In this document: positions 1-7,503 of the stretch, piece by piece
Position numbering within the stretch: the stretch's first letter is position 1
Layout: each line of letters starts with the position of its first letter
Source of the DNA: Rhodoferax sp.
GTDB lineage: Bacteria > Pseudomonadota > Gammaproteobacteria > Burkholderiales > Burkholderiaceae_C
Assembly: GCF_018063565.1 (NCBI RefSeq)
Contig: NZ_JAGPBB010000003.1
Coordinates: 1-64,000, forward strand
Direction of reading: 5' to 3'
DNA: 64,000 nucleotides
Notes under the pieces: model-generated
What the model saw: only the letters and a program-made list of their open reading frames with translations
Database searches by the model: none
What the model was told of the DNA's origin: nothing
Translations under genes and position numbers: made by a program

Positions 1-319
1 CCGGGATGACGCAGTGCTGGGCGTTTTTCCAGGCATCCCGAAAACTTGGCTTGGTGGCAACCGTCTCTGTGCGCGCGTTGTAGGTTTGACGGCCGATACT
101 GGCATCGGTTGCCCAGTGCGGAATCATGCCAAACAGGCCGGGCAGGGCTTCGCGTTCTGGCACCGACTCATCACCAACATCCACATGCTTGGGTCTCCGA
201 ATGAACGTTGCGGGATAGCAAGGCCAAACGTCGTACTTTCCGCGGTCGGAAGGCGGCTCGACACCGAAGTGCCTGATGTAACGCTCGCGCTCCTTAACGG
301 CTTGGTAATGTGAACACAT
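1..319 (-). CDS. SRAP/YedK (HMCES-like) abasic-site protein, N-terminal part
   Basis: The reading frame begins at the ATG whose complement is at 317-319 and runs off the left edge, giving about 106 residues. The protein starts Met-Cys, so the catalytic Cys2 of the SRAP family is in place. The family's NARTET-like motif (the active-site Asn) is followed by KPSFRDAW and CVIP, as in YedK/HMCES. Known members crosslink to abasic sites in single-stranded DNA through Cys2 and protect them during replication. It is transcribed away from the nuclease gene at 590, and a LexA operator lies in the shared upstream region. The C-terminal half, with the catalytic Glu and His, is outside the window. Confidence 0.9.
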   Translation of the reverse strand, partial: MCSHYQAVKERERYIRHFGVEPPSDRGKYDVWPCYPATFIRRPKHVDVGDESVPEREALPGLFGMIPHWATDASIGRQTYNARTETVATKPSFRDAWKNAQHCVIP

Positions 320-366
320 GGTCAGATCGTAGCCTCATCCTTGTCCCCACAAACCGTGCCCAAAGC

Positions 367-375
367 TGTGGATAA
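367..375 (-). promoter_or_regulatory. single DnaA-box-like 9-mer
   Basis: TGTGGATAA on the plus strand is the exact complement of the DnaA consensus TTATCCACA. Only one copy is visible and there is no AT-rich unwinding element, so this is not evidence for an origin. It may be chance or a minor DnaA site upstream of the SRAP gene. Confidence 0.3.
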
Positions 376-473
376 CAAGCGGAATAAGTGCTCAAAGCGA
401 TGCCAGTCATAGCTCTGGAATGGGTGCCTAAAAGCTGGGCAGTTACGATGCAGGTAGGCGAGGTCTTGGTATA

Positions 474-493
474 TACTGTATATAAATACAGTA
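474..493 (+). promoter_or_regulatory. LexA operator (SOS box)
   Basis: TACTGTATATAAATACAGTA is a near-perfect dyad matching the E. coli-type LexA consensus CTGT-N8-ACAG, including the flanking TA pairs. Betaproteobacterial LexA is known to use this motif. It lies 97 bases before the start chosen for the MmcB-like nuclease gene and 155 bases upstream of the SRAP gene on the other strand, so it could repress either or both. A short frame (498-578, 26 codons) starts just after it and ends near the ribosome binding site of the nuclease gene. It has no visible ribosome binding site of its own. Confidence 0.85.
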
Positions 494-589
494 TTTTATG
501 AGCCCGCCCACCATCTCCCAGGACCAACCCATCGCACTCCCGGTTACACCACGGACTGGGACGGTCTGGCGTTGGTGAGGGCCCGTTCG

Positions 590-1351
590 ATGGACAACCA
601 AACGACTATTCTCAAGCGGAGTCACGCGCAAAGACTGCGTGAGGTATTCCGTTCTGCGGGTTGGCCGTACCAGGATGTCATCGAGATCGACCTGTTGGGG
701 GCGGGTCTGCTGGAGCGGGTCGTCAGTGCCACTGGCCACCTTTTGGTTCGGGTCACGGATGCTGGCATTCAACACCTGGCCAAAGCAAGCCATGGCAACC
801 GACAGGCGCGCTCAGCGCATGAGGCTTTGGTGGATAAAGTGGCCCAAGCCATGCTGCGAGACGGTCGACTGGTCTGGACGAACTTGAGTCTGCGAGCCAA
901 ACTGGTGGGTGAGCTGGAGACCCAGCATCGCTGGAAAATGTGCCAGCCTGACGTGTTTTCGATTCGCAACAGCTCCCGCCAGGACTGCCTGGAGCCTATC
1001 GTCCACGAAATCAAGGTTAGCCGCGCCGATTTACTGGGTGACTTGAAACGACCAGACAAACGTGCGGCCTACTTGGACTTGGGTGGGCAATGCTGGTACG
1101 TGCTGGGTTGTGAACGATCTGGACACCCCATTGCCCAGCCCAATGAAATTCCGATTGAGTGTGGTGTGATGGTGTTTCAGAACAACCAGTTCGATGTCGC
1201 CCGCATGGCACCCAAAAGGACAATCAGTGCGTTGCCATTTCCAGTCTGGATGGAGTTGGCCAAAGCGACACCGCGACGTGCGACCGAATGGGACGGCGTT
1301 CAAATGGGTTTCAAACTGGACGACTCGCCTGACGTGTCAACCAACCCATAG
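590..1351 (+). CDS. MmcB-like PD-(D/E)XK nuclease-family protein, SOS-associated
   Basis: This is a 253-residue protein. ATG 590 is chosen because GAGGG (577-581) sits 8 bases ahead of it; TTG 572 and GTG 575 are alternatives. The C-terminal half carries QPDVF, then HEIKVSRADLL, then a block ending IPIECGVMV. This order (D, ExK, then P-E-x-G) is that of the MmcB/DUF5031-type restriction-endonuclease fold, whose Caulobacter member takes part in damage-induced mutagenesis. The N-terminal half (about 1-110) has no recognised domain but includes a helix-rich, winged-helix-like stretch around 75-105. The upstream LexA operator fits a repair role. The nuclease fold is inferred from motifs; activity is unproven. 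Confidence 0.75.
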   Translation: MDNQTTILKRSHAQRLREVFRSAGWPYQDVIEIDLLGAGLLERVVSATGHLLVRVTDAGIQHLAKASHGNRQARSAHEALVDKVAQAMLRDGRLVWTNLSLRAKLVGELETQHRWKMCQPDVFSIRNSSRQDCLEPIVHEIKVSRADLLGDLKRPDKRAAYLDLGGQCWYVLGCERSGHPIAQPNEIPIECGVMVFQNNQFDVARMAPKRTISALPFPVWMELAKATPRRATEWDGVQMGFKLDDSPDVSTNP

Positions 1352-1915
1352 TGACGACACCCGTAACAACTTGAGTAGTGATGATCATCACGTCCATACG
1401 TGACCTGGGCACCCACAAGTACCATTTGAACGCACGGGCCATCGCCGCCGATGCCAAAGCATTTTTACTGTGAGGCTATAGGTTGGCGGCGTTTGACGCA
1501 TCACCGGCCCTGTCCCAACTGGTTGGATTGATGCCTATGAATCCAGGCGCGTGCCGCCGCGGCGAGCCACACCAATACTGCGCCAATGAGCATCGTACTG
1601 GAACTTGGTGGTTGAGATGCATTGCCTGGGGGATGCATCGCTTGCGTCTGGCGCGCAACCGGGCGTGAGGTTGACTGGATCGAACGATATCCTGTGAATA
1701 TATGAAAAATCGGGTTATAGCCCATGTTCTTATTGTGTAAGTTGCTATAAAATCAGGAGAAAAATGGGTGATTTGCCAATCCGCCGGAAACGACATGCTC
1801 CAAATGCAACCGCGTCCGAGTCAGTCCAACCGACTCCTTGCAGGCGCTGGCCAAAACCCGGCCGCGAAAGAAACCGCGAGTTGAAAGGCGCAACCGTTCC
1901 TGCACAATCCCCACC
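1352..1915. other. 564-base region without a convincing gene
   Basis: A perfect 14-base palindrome (GTGATGATCATCAC) lies at 1378-1391, just after the nuclease gene. Near the right end, AGGAG at 1755-1759 precedes an ATG at 1764, but that frame does not connect to the exonuclease VII frame (see findings). In the xseA frame, the codons from about 1772 to 1915 are open and contain a Cys-x2-Cys pair, so coding may begin upstream of the start chosen for xseA. Nothing else was recognised. Confidence 0.5.
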
Positions 1916-3649
1916 ATGGCCAACACCTATCTCACCGTCCCCTTTAAAGACAAAGATGCCGCCAAGGCCCTGGGCGCACGGTGGGACGGCGCACAGAGGC
2001 AGTGGTTTGTTCCCGATGGTCGTGAACTGACACCGTTTGCAGCCTGGTTGCCCCCTGGCGTGGCCAGTGTTGCCAACACAAGTGCACTGGAACTGACTCC
2101 AGTCTCTCCCGCCGATTTGGCTGCGAGCGCGCCAAGAAAAGGAATTTCACTTTCAACCCTGCTTGCTGGTGTGTCGCAAGCGGTGGCACAGGCCTACAAA
2201 GCGGGGATCTGGACCTTGGTCGAGGTCGTTGAACTTCGTGCTACTGGCGGGCATGTCTTTTTGGGTGTATCAGAACGAGATGCGCAAGGCGCGGTCCTGG
2301 CCAAGACCAGTGCGGTCATCTGGCAGTCCACCGCCAGTACGATTCTGCCCGAGTTCGAGCGTGCAACCGGTGCGCAATTGGCCGCAGGCATCAAGCTGTT
2401 GGTCAGAGCCAGACCCGTGTTCAAACCCCAGTACGGCTTTAGCATCGAGATTGACGCCATTGATCCCGAGTACACCCTGGGTGACCTGGAGGCTCAAAAA
2501 CGTGAAATCCGGGAGCGGCTGCAGGCAGAAGGTGTCTTTGCGGCCAATAGGGAACGGCCTTCGCCATGGGATTTCAATGCGGTTTTGGTGGTCGCACCCG
2601 CGGGTGGCGCTGGGCTGGGTGACTTTCAGGTCGAGGCCAATCGCCTGGAAAAATTTGGCGTTTGTAGATTCACTTACGTCTTCAGCCGATTTCAAGGGGA
2701 GGGCGCTGCCAACGAGATAGGCGATGCACTGCGCCATGCCCTGCTGAACTGGAAAAAAACTGTCTCTAATCAACCCGACGCCGTAGTCATCATTCGCGGT
2801 GGTGGTGCCGTCAACGACATGGCCTGGCTCAACGACTATGGTTTGACACGCCTGATCTGCGACCTGCCCATCCCAGTTCTGACCGGTATTGGCCATGAAC
2901 GTGACAGCACTGTGCTCGACGAAGTGGCCAATCTCAAGTTTGACACCCCCAGCAAAGTGATTGCGGGGATCGAGCAGCAAATCGTCAAACGGGTCTCTGA
3001 CGCCAAAGCCTATTTTGAGCAGATCGCAAAGTACGCATCACAAGGACTGCAGACTACCAAGGCGGATGTGGTTTCACTGGATAAAGACATAAGGGCACAA
3101 GCTGCTCGAAGCCTGGCTGCGGCGAGGCAAATATCGGCAGCGCTGGTTTCAGACATTCGAGTCGAGGCAATGGGTTCGATGCGATCCGCCTCTGAACAAT
3201 CACGTGAAACCTATCAGTCCATCAAAATGGGCGCAGCCGCGCAGATGACCCAGGCAAGGCGCGACACTTCGGCATGGGTTGGCGACATTGCATCCGGCAC
3301 CAGGCATGCCATCCGCTCGCGTCGGCTTGATACGAACGTGCTGGTGAGCGCTGTCATTGATCGTGCAGGGCGTGATGTCGTGCAGACCAGGACCGTGGCA
3401 GATCAATCCATCGGTGTGATCAGTTCCTCAGCCCGGGCCCAGCTCAGCCAAGCTTCAGCGCAGTCGCAGGCTTTGATGCGTGAAATCTCCGGGCAGGGAC
3501 CTGCCAGTACGCTTGGGCGCGGTTTCGCCCTGGTAAGAACACCCAAGGGTCGACCGATCACCCGGGCAGCCGACGTGTCTGAAGGTTCAACCCTGGAAAT
3601 TCAATTCAGCGATGGCAAGCTTGTGGCCACCGCTGGCGAACAGAGATAG
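1916..3649 (+). CDS. xseA: exodeoxyribonuclease VII large subunit with N-terminal DUF5710 domain
   Basis: From ATG 1916 the protein has 577 residues, longer than the usual roughly 450. Residues 1-46 form a DUF5710 domain (YLTVPFKDKDAAKALGARWD, then QWFVP). An OB-fold (about 78-185), the catalytic domain with RGGGAVND and the GIGHERDSTVLDEVA block, a long coiled coil (about 375-520) and the usual C-terminal strand region (TLGRGFALVRT) follow. ExoVII degrades single-stranded DNA with XseB, whose gene starts 22 bases downstream. The start is uncertain because there is no clear ribosome binding site at 1916 and the frame stays open upstream. The family is clear. That it belongs to a mobile-element lineage, rather than being the housekeeping copy, is inference. 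Confidence 0.9.
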   Translation: MANTYLTVPFKDKDAAKALGARWDGAQRQWFVPDGRELTPFAAWLPPGVASVANTSALELTPVSPADLAASAPRKGISLSTLLAGVSQAVAQAYKAGIWTLVEVVELRATGGHVFLGVSERDAQGAVLAKTSAVIWQSTASTILPEFERATGAQLAAGIKLLVRARPVFKPQYGFSIEIDAIDPEYTLGDLEAQKREIRERLQAEGVFAANRERPSPWDFNAVLVVAPAGGAGLGDFQVEANRLEKFGVCRFTYVFSRFQGEGAANEIGDALRHALLNWKKTVSNQPDAVVIIRGGGAVNDMAWLNDYGLTRLICDLPIPVLTGIGHERDSTVLDEVANLKFDTPSKVIAGIEQQIVKRVSDAKAYFEQIAKYASQGLQTTKADVVSLDKDIRAQAARSLAAARQISAALVSDIRVEAMGSMRSASEQSRETYQSIKMGAAAQMTQARRDTSAWVGDIASGTRHAIRSRRLDTNVLVSAVIDRAGRDVVQTRTVADQSIGVISSSARAQLSQASAQSQALMREISGQGPASTLGRGFALVRTPKGRPITRAADVSEGSTLEIQFSDGKLVATAGEQR

Positions 3650-3671
3650 CGAGATAGACAAAGGAATCAGC

Positions 3672-3962
3672 ATGGCGACCAAATCATTCAAAGACGCTTA
3701 TGGCGTGCTGCAGAAGAACGCACAAAAATTGCGTGACCAGCAGGAACCCAACATCGACGAACTGTTGACCATCGTCACGCAGTCGGTTGACGCTTACAAA
3801 GTCTGCCAGGAGCGCATTGATGCCGTTGAGAAAGCACTGGAACACGCCCTCGGTGACAAGTCCATCAAAGCGGCAATCGGCGGTGGTGCTAAAGAGCTTG
3901 GTTTTGGCAAATCCGATCCGTCTGGATCTGACTTCATGCAACCAGACGACATTCCGTTCTGA
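3672..3962 (+). CDS. xseB: exodeoxyribonuclease VII small subunit
   Basis: This is a 96-residue protein starting at ATG 3672 behind AAAGGAA. The first 60 residues follow the XseB pattern: SFKDAYGVLQ, then a helical hairpin ending VDAYKVCQERIDAVEKAL. XseB subunits wrap around the XseA coiled coil. The C-terminal tail after about residue 60 is extra and low in complexity, ending MQPDDIPF. That acidic, hydrophobic end resembles the C-terminal tip of single-stranded-DNA-binding proteins, which recruits repair partners. The tip resemblance is my observation and untested. The gene forms an operon with xseA. Confidence 0.85.
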   Translation: MATKSFKDAYGVLQKNAQKLRDQQEPNIDELLTIVTQSVDAYKVCQERIDAVEKALEHALGDKSIKAAIGGGAKELGFGKSDPSGSDFMQPDDIPF

Positions 3963-3993
3963 CCAGACGGTTTCAACTGAATCTGGATGTCTT

Positions 3994-4290
3994 GTGTACG
4001 ACGACAACCAAATCAACATCCCGCCGTCTTTCATGGCGCTGTTTGTGGATCCAGGGCGATCCAAGCTGAACGCCTCCCACGATGAAACTGCGGCCCGGTA
4101 TGAATTGTGTGAAGACCTGGCCAGTATGCTTAGCGAAACCGCCAACAATATGATGTTCAGTCTGGGTATCAGTGAGCAAGATGTGATCGAGCGATGCCGA
4201 CTGGGTTTGGTCGGCGAGCAAGCGGTGGTGACCAAACCCGAGGCAGACTGGGTCATCCGCCGATTGATTGAGTTGATGAGTTGGTCATAG
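3994..4290 (+). CDS. small conserved Burkholderiales protein of unknown function
   Basis: About 98 residues if GTG 3994 is the start, which is uncertain because no strong ribosome binding site is seen. The sequence has the pattern PPSFMALFVDPGRSK, then RYELCEDLASML, then WVIRRLIELM. I recognise this as a family widespread in Comamonadaceae and often labelled 'ATPase with chaperone activity'. It has no ATP-binding motif of its own, so that label is not supported here. It follows xseB by 31 bases on the same strand and may be cotranscribed. Its function is unknown. Confidence 0.65.
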   Translation: MYDDNQINIPPSFMALFVDPGRSKLNASHDETAARYELCEDLASMLSETANNMMFSLGISEQDVIERCRLGLVGEQAVVTKPEADWVIRRLIELMSWS

Positions 4291-4332
4291 CCAAGACCAA
4301 TCACGCCACCACCGGGTGGTCGCCATCGGGAT

Positions 4333-4542
4333 TCAAGTCGCGGTCTTTCGGAAGACAACCTCACCAGTAGGAACATGTACCACCCTGATTTCGTGCCCGG
4401 CCGGTGCGGTCATGCTTTTTGCCGCCATGACCACTGCCAACGCGCGGTCCACAAAGGTAAAGAGCTTGGACGATTTGTAGCCCGGCCAAAGTGGCCCGAC
4501 GATGGGGTGTGAGCTTTCGACTCGGTAAGTGGTTGCAGACAT
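4333..4542 (-). CDS. small hypothetical protein (69 aa)
   Basis: The start is ATG 4542, preceded by AAAGGGTG at a good distance (complement of 4551-4558). The sequence begins MSATTYRVESSHP, has a helical middle and ends with HEIRVVHVPTGEVVFRK, a beta-hairpin-like tail that recurs in short betaproteobacterial proteins. It has no signal peptide or membrane segment. It is transcribed against the preceding gene. The good ribosome binding site and coherent composition argue that it is real; its function is unknown. Confidence 0.6.
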   Translation of the reverse strand: MSATTYRVESSHPIVGPLWPGYKSSKLFTFVDRALAVVMAAKSMTAPAGHEIRVVHVPTGEVVFRKTAT

Positions 4543-4967
4543 TTTATGAACACCCTTTAATTTGGTTTTCTGTTGATGGATTTGCCTTTGGTCTGTTTCA
4601 ATGTTGTCGTCCAACGCATTGCAAAGACCATGCCCGCGAAAAGCTTGAGCACAGCGCTAAGGCCGATAGTTGGTCAATACGTTGGGGGTTGAGCTTGTAC
4701 TGAGCTCAGACAGACGAATGCAAGACGGGCATTCTCTGGTGACACTTGGTCTGAAGGACTGATTGAGCAGAAACTCGGATTGCCAAGGAGTACCGGTATT
4801 TTCTCTCAAAAGGTTTGCCATTGCCTGTGCAGGACTCAATGCCCTCTTTTTCAGATAGCAGACACTCGATTCTGTTCGCCAGCAAACACGAAGATCATGC
4901 GTCCTGCAATATCATCGAATGCTTCCCAAGTCGTTGGGAACCTGGAACCGCAACAAAGGAATCAAAC
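4543..4967. other. 425-base intergenic stretch
   Basis: No supported gene. It holds the 5' leader of the small minus-strand gene and, at its right end, the AAAGGAA ribosome binding site of the gene starting at 4968. I see no repeats, terminator or recognised operator. Confidence 0.5.
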
Positions 4968-5636
4968 ATGCAAACACTAGTTGAAGCTGCCAGTCACATT
5001 GCGCAAGAAATAGCGCGCACCCGTCAGCATTTGTCTAATCTGGAGCAAGCGCTAGAAGGACTCAAGCCACTGATCACCGTGGATGCTGCAACAGCCACTT
5101 TGACGTTCGCTATGTCCGAGCCAGTGCAACCGGTTGAAGATCTGTCGGTTGTGAACGCAGAAGCAACTGACAAGAGGAAGCGCAAGCCCAAGGCAGTGGT
5201 TCAGGGACAACCAAAGGAGCCCAAGATTGCCAAGACTAAAGCAGCCAAAGACAAAGTTGGCAAATCCAGGGCAGCCGAGTCAGCTCCGGTAGCCGTCGGG
5301 ACAGTCAAGTTGCCCACTACCGGCGCTGAACTTTGGCTCAAGTGCATGGGTCGCAAAAGAACGACAGTGTCTCAAATAGCGGATGCGGCGTTGATAAAGC
5401 TCAGCCTGGATGATTCCGCCAAAAATGTGATGTCAGCCCGTGCCAAAACCTGGGTTTATGCTGCAGTCAAGAAAGGCATCCTGATGGAAGCAGGAACGCG
5501 TGATGGCTCCAAGTTGTTTCAATTGACGCCTGCCAAAAAGCAGAGCGCCGTCGAAGGCGCACAAACCGCTGAGCCGGTTGAGGCAACGCCCATTGTCGGG
5601 GCTGCTCCAGTGGGAGATGGTGGCGAGGCCGTCTGA
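4968..5636 (+). CDS. hypothetical protein: coiled coil, Lys-rich linker, winged-helix-like end
   Basis: This protein has 222 residues. ATG 4968 is chosen over upstream in-frame codons because AAAGGAA lies just ahead of it and the upstream residues look non-coding. Residues 5-45 are a predicted amphipathic coiled coil (SHIAQEIARTRQHLSNLEQ). Residues about 70-112 are rich in Lys, Ala and Pro, with KRKRKPK-like clusters. Residues about 120-185 form a compact segment (TTGAELWLKCMGRKRTT, later AAVKKGILMEAG and SKLFQLTP) that looks like a winged helix. The layout suggests a DNA-binding, possibly nucleoid-associated protein, by inference only. It lies 22 bases before kynU on the same strand. Confidence 0.65.
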   Translation: MQTLVEAASHIAQEIARTRQHLSNLEQALEGLKPLITVDAATATLTFAMSEPVQPVEDLSVVNAEATDKRKRKPKAVVQGQPKEPKIAKTKAAKDKVGKSRAAESAPVAVGTVKLPTTGAELWLKCMGRKRTTVSQIADAALIKLSLDDSAKNVMSARAKTWVYAAVKKGILMEAGTRDGSKLFQLTPAKKQSAVEGAQTAEPVEATPIVGAAPVGDGGEAV

Positions 5637-5658
5637 CCCACCATCCAAGAACTGAGCC

Positions 5659-6924
5659 ATGTCCATCAAACGCGGCGATTGTCAAATCCATGATCAGCGA
5701 GATTCGCTATCGCCCTTGCGAGGGCTATTTGTCTTGCCAGACGGGATCATTTATCTTGACGGCAATTCTTTGGGTGCATTGCCCAAAGCAGCGTTGGCAA
5801 AGTCTCAGGAGGTGATCTCGAAGGATTGGGGACAAGGGCTGATTCGCAGTTGGAACGCTGCCGGATGGTTTGACCTGCCGCAGCGCCTGGGAAACAAACT
5901 GGCCAAGCTGGTGGGGGCGCAGTCCGGTGAGGTGGTGGTGACCGACACCACCTCGATCAACCTGTTCAAGGTTTTGGCGGCTGCACTGCGTGTTCAGCAA
6001 GAACGAGCTCCACACAAGAGGGTTATCGTATCGGAGCGGCGCAATTTCCCCACCGATCTCTACATTGTCCGAGGACTGACAGAGCAATTGCATGCCCATG
6101 GTGCACCAGCCTACGAGCTGCGGCTCATTGATTCGCCCGAGGAATTCGGCAATACCCTGGACGATCAGGTGGCAGTGGTCATGCTCACGCACGTGAATTA
6201 CCAGACCGGTTACATGCACGACATGGAGACTGCTACCGCCCTGGCACATCGTCACGGCGCACTCAGCGTATGGGACTTGGCGCACTCTGCCGGTGCCGTT
6301 GTGGTGGATCTGAACGCTGCCAACGCCGACTTTGCGGTGGGCTGCACCTACAAATATTTGAATGGTGGACCTGGCGCCCCCGCGTTTCTCTGGGTCAATG
6401 CCCGCCATCAAGACAGGTTTTGGCAACCGTTGGCAGGCTGGTGGGGGCACATGCGACCATTCGCCATGGAGCCGGAATATCAGCCCAGCAATGGCATTTC
6501 CCGCTATCTGTGCGGCACGCAACCCATCGTCTCGTTGGCCATGGTCGAGTGTGGACTGGATGTTTTTGAACACACCAGCATGGACGAGTTGCGCAAGAAA
6601 TCATTGGCCTTGACAACGCTGTTCATGAGCCTGGTGGAGCAGGAGTGCAGCGATTTTCCGATGTCGCTGATTACACCGACCGACCCGGCGCAACGCGGTA
6701 GTCAGGTCAGCTACGAACACCCGCACGGTTTTGCCGTAGTTCAGGCACTGATTGAACGCGGTGTCATCCCTGATTACCGTGAGCCGCGCATCATGCGCTT
6801 TGGTTTCGCGCCCTTGTACACCCGGTTTGCCGATGTTTGGAATGCCGTGATGATTTTGAAGGACATCCTGAGCAACAGATTCTGGGATCAAGCCAGATTT
6901 CATCAACGCACGACTGTGACATGA
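5659..6924 (+). CDS. kynU: kynureninase
   Basis: This 421-residue PLP-dependent enzyme of the fold type I/aminotransferase V family hydrolyses kynurenine to anthranilate and alanine in tryptophan breakdown. Visible family marks are YLDGNSLG (33-40), [10 protein letters not shown] (95-104), WDLAHSAGA with the PLP-ring Asp (D206), YKYLNGGPG with the PLP lysine (K232), and the [21 protein letters not shown] end block. No kynA or kynB lies next to it in the window. Its stop codon overlaps the ATG of the next gene (ATGA), so translation is probably coupled. Confidence 0.95.
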   Translation: MSIKRGDCQIHDQRDSLSPLRGLFVLPDGIIYLDGNSLGALPKAALAKSQEVISKDWGQGLIRSWNAAGWFDLPQRLGNKLAKLVGAQSGEVVVTDTTSINLFKVLAAALRVQQERAPHKRVIVSERRNFPTDLYIVRGLTEQLHAHGAPAYELRLIDSPEEFGNTLDDQVAVVMLTHVNYQTGYMHDMETATALAHRHGALSVWDLAHSAGAVVVDLNAANADFAVGCTYKYLNGGPGAPAFLWVNARHQDRFWQPLAGWWGHMRPFAMEPEYQPSNGISRYLCGTQPIVSLAMVECGLDVFEHTSMDELRKKSLALTTLFMSLVEQECSDFPMSLITPTDPAQRGSQVSYEHPHGFAVVQALIERGVIPDYREPRIMRFGFAPLYTRFADVWNAVMILKDILSNRFWDQARFHQRTTVT

Positions 6925-7472
6925 GCCTGGGTGTGTTCACTCTTGACCGATTTCCAACTGGCCTCATAGCCGTGACCGGTGGGGAGGGAACTGGCAAAAC
7001 CAGACTGTTGCGTGTTCTAAGTGGCGATCTTGCTGCTGGACCCGGAGAAGCGGTGCTGCCAGATGCGCGGTGGCTCGACCTGGATTTGATGGCACATCGT
7101 GAACAAATGCCGCACCAGGTATGGGCTGAGCTAAGGGAGGGTTGTCCGCGATGGAACGCTGAACTGCAACATGATCTTGTCGAGGCTATGAACTTGAATC
7201 CACATCTGGAAAAGAAACTGTACATGCTCTCCACTGGCAGTCGACGCAAGATTGCCTTGGTGGGATTGCTCGCCTGCGGTGCGACGGTGACCTGTCTGGA
7301 TCAACCTTATGCGGCACTGGATGCGGCGTCGATCAAGGTGCTGCGTGAATTCCTCAGTGACATGTCAGATCACGCGACACGCAGTTGGGTAATCGCCGAC
7401 TATCAGACTGACCCTCACTTGTCTTGGCGGCGAGTGATTTCCTTGGATCAATCCGTACTGAGTGAATCCTGA
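6921..7472 (+). CDS. short ABC-type ATPase domain protein with altered catalytic residues
   Basis: This is a 183-residue stand-alone nucleotide-binding domain. Walker A is GGEGTGKT (about 20-27), the signature is LSTGSRRK and Walker B ends in [12 protein letters not shown]. The residue after the Walker B Asp is Gln instead of the catalytic Glu. The switch position near the end reads WVIADYQ, without the usual H-loop His. ATP binding is plausible but hydrolysis is doubtful. The overall layout resembles CcmA-type heme exporter ATPases. No permease gene is nearby. It overlaps kynU by 4 bases and precedes a pirin gene by 31 bases, so it is probably the middle gene of a three-gene operon. Confidence 0.75.
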   Translation: MSLGVFTLDRFPTGLIAVTGGEGTGKTRLLRVLSGDLAAGPGEAVLPDARWLDLDLMAHREQMPHQVWAELREGCPRWNAELQHDLVEAMNLNPHLEKKLYMLSTGSRRKIALVGLLACGATVTCLDQPYAALDAASIKVLREFLSDMSDHATRSWVIADYQTDPHLSWRRVISLDQSVLSES

Positions 7473-7503
7473 ACCTCACAAGCAGTTTGTCGAAAGAAGC
7501 GCC

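Noticed and set aside
367-375. DnaA box as a sign of a replication origin
   Set aside because: A single 9-mer with no cluster, no AT-rich unwinding region and no replication genes nearby; listed only as a weak site.
1690-1706. Second LexA-like site upstream of xseA
   Set aside because: Only one half (CTGT) is intact; the other half does not match ACAG.
1764-2030. An 88-codon frame with a good ribosome binding site as a gene of its own
   Set aside because: Most of it overlaps xseA in another frame and the product is Pro/Arg-rich without domain character; treated as a possible frameshift or leader instead.
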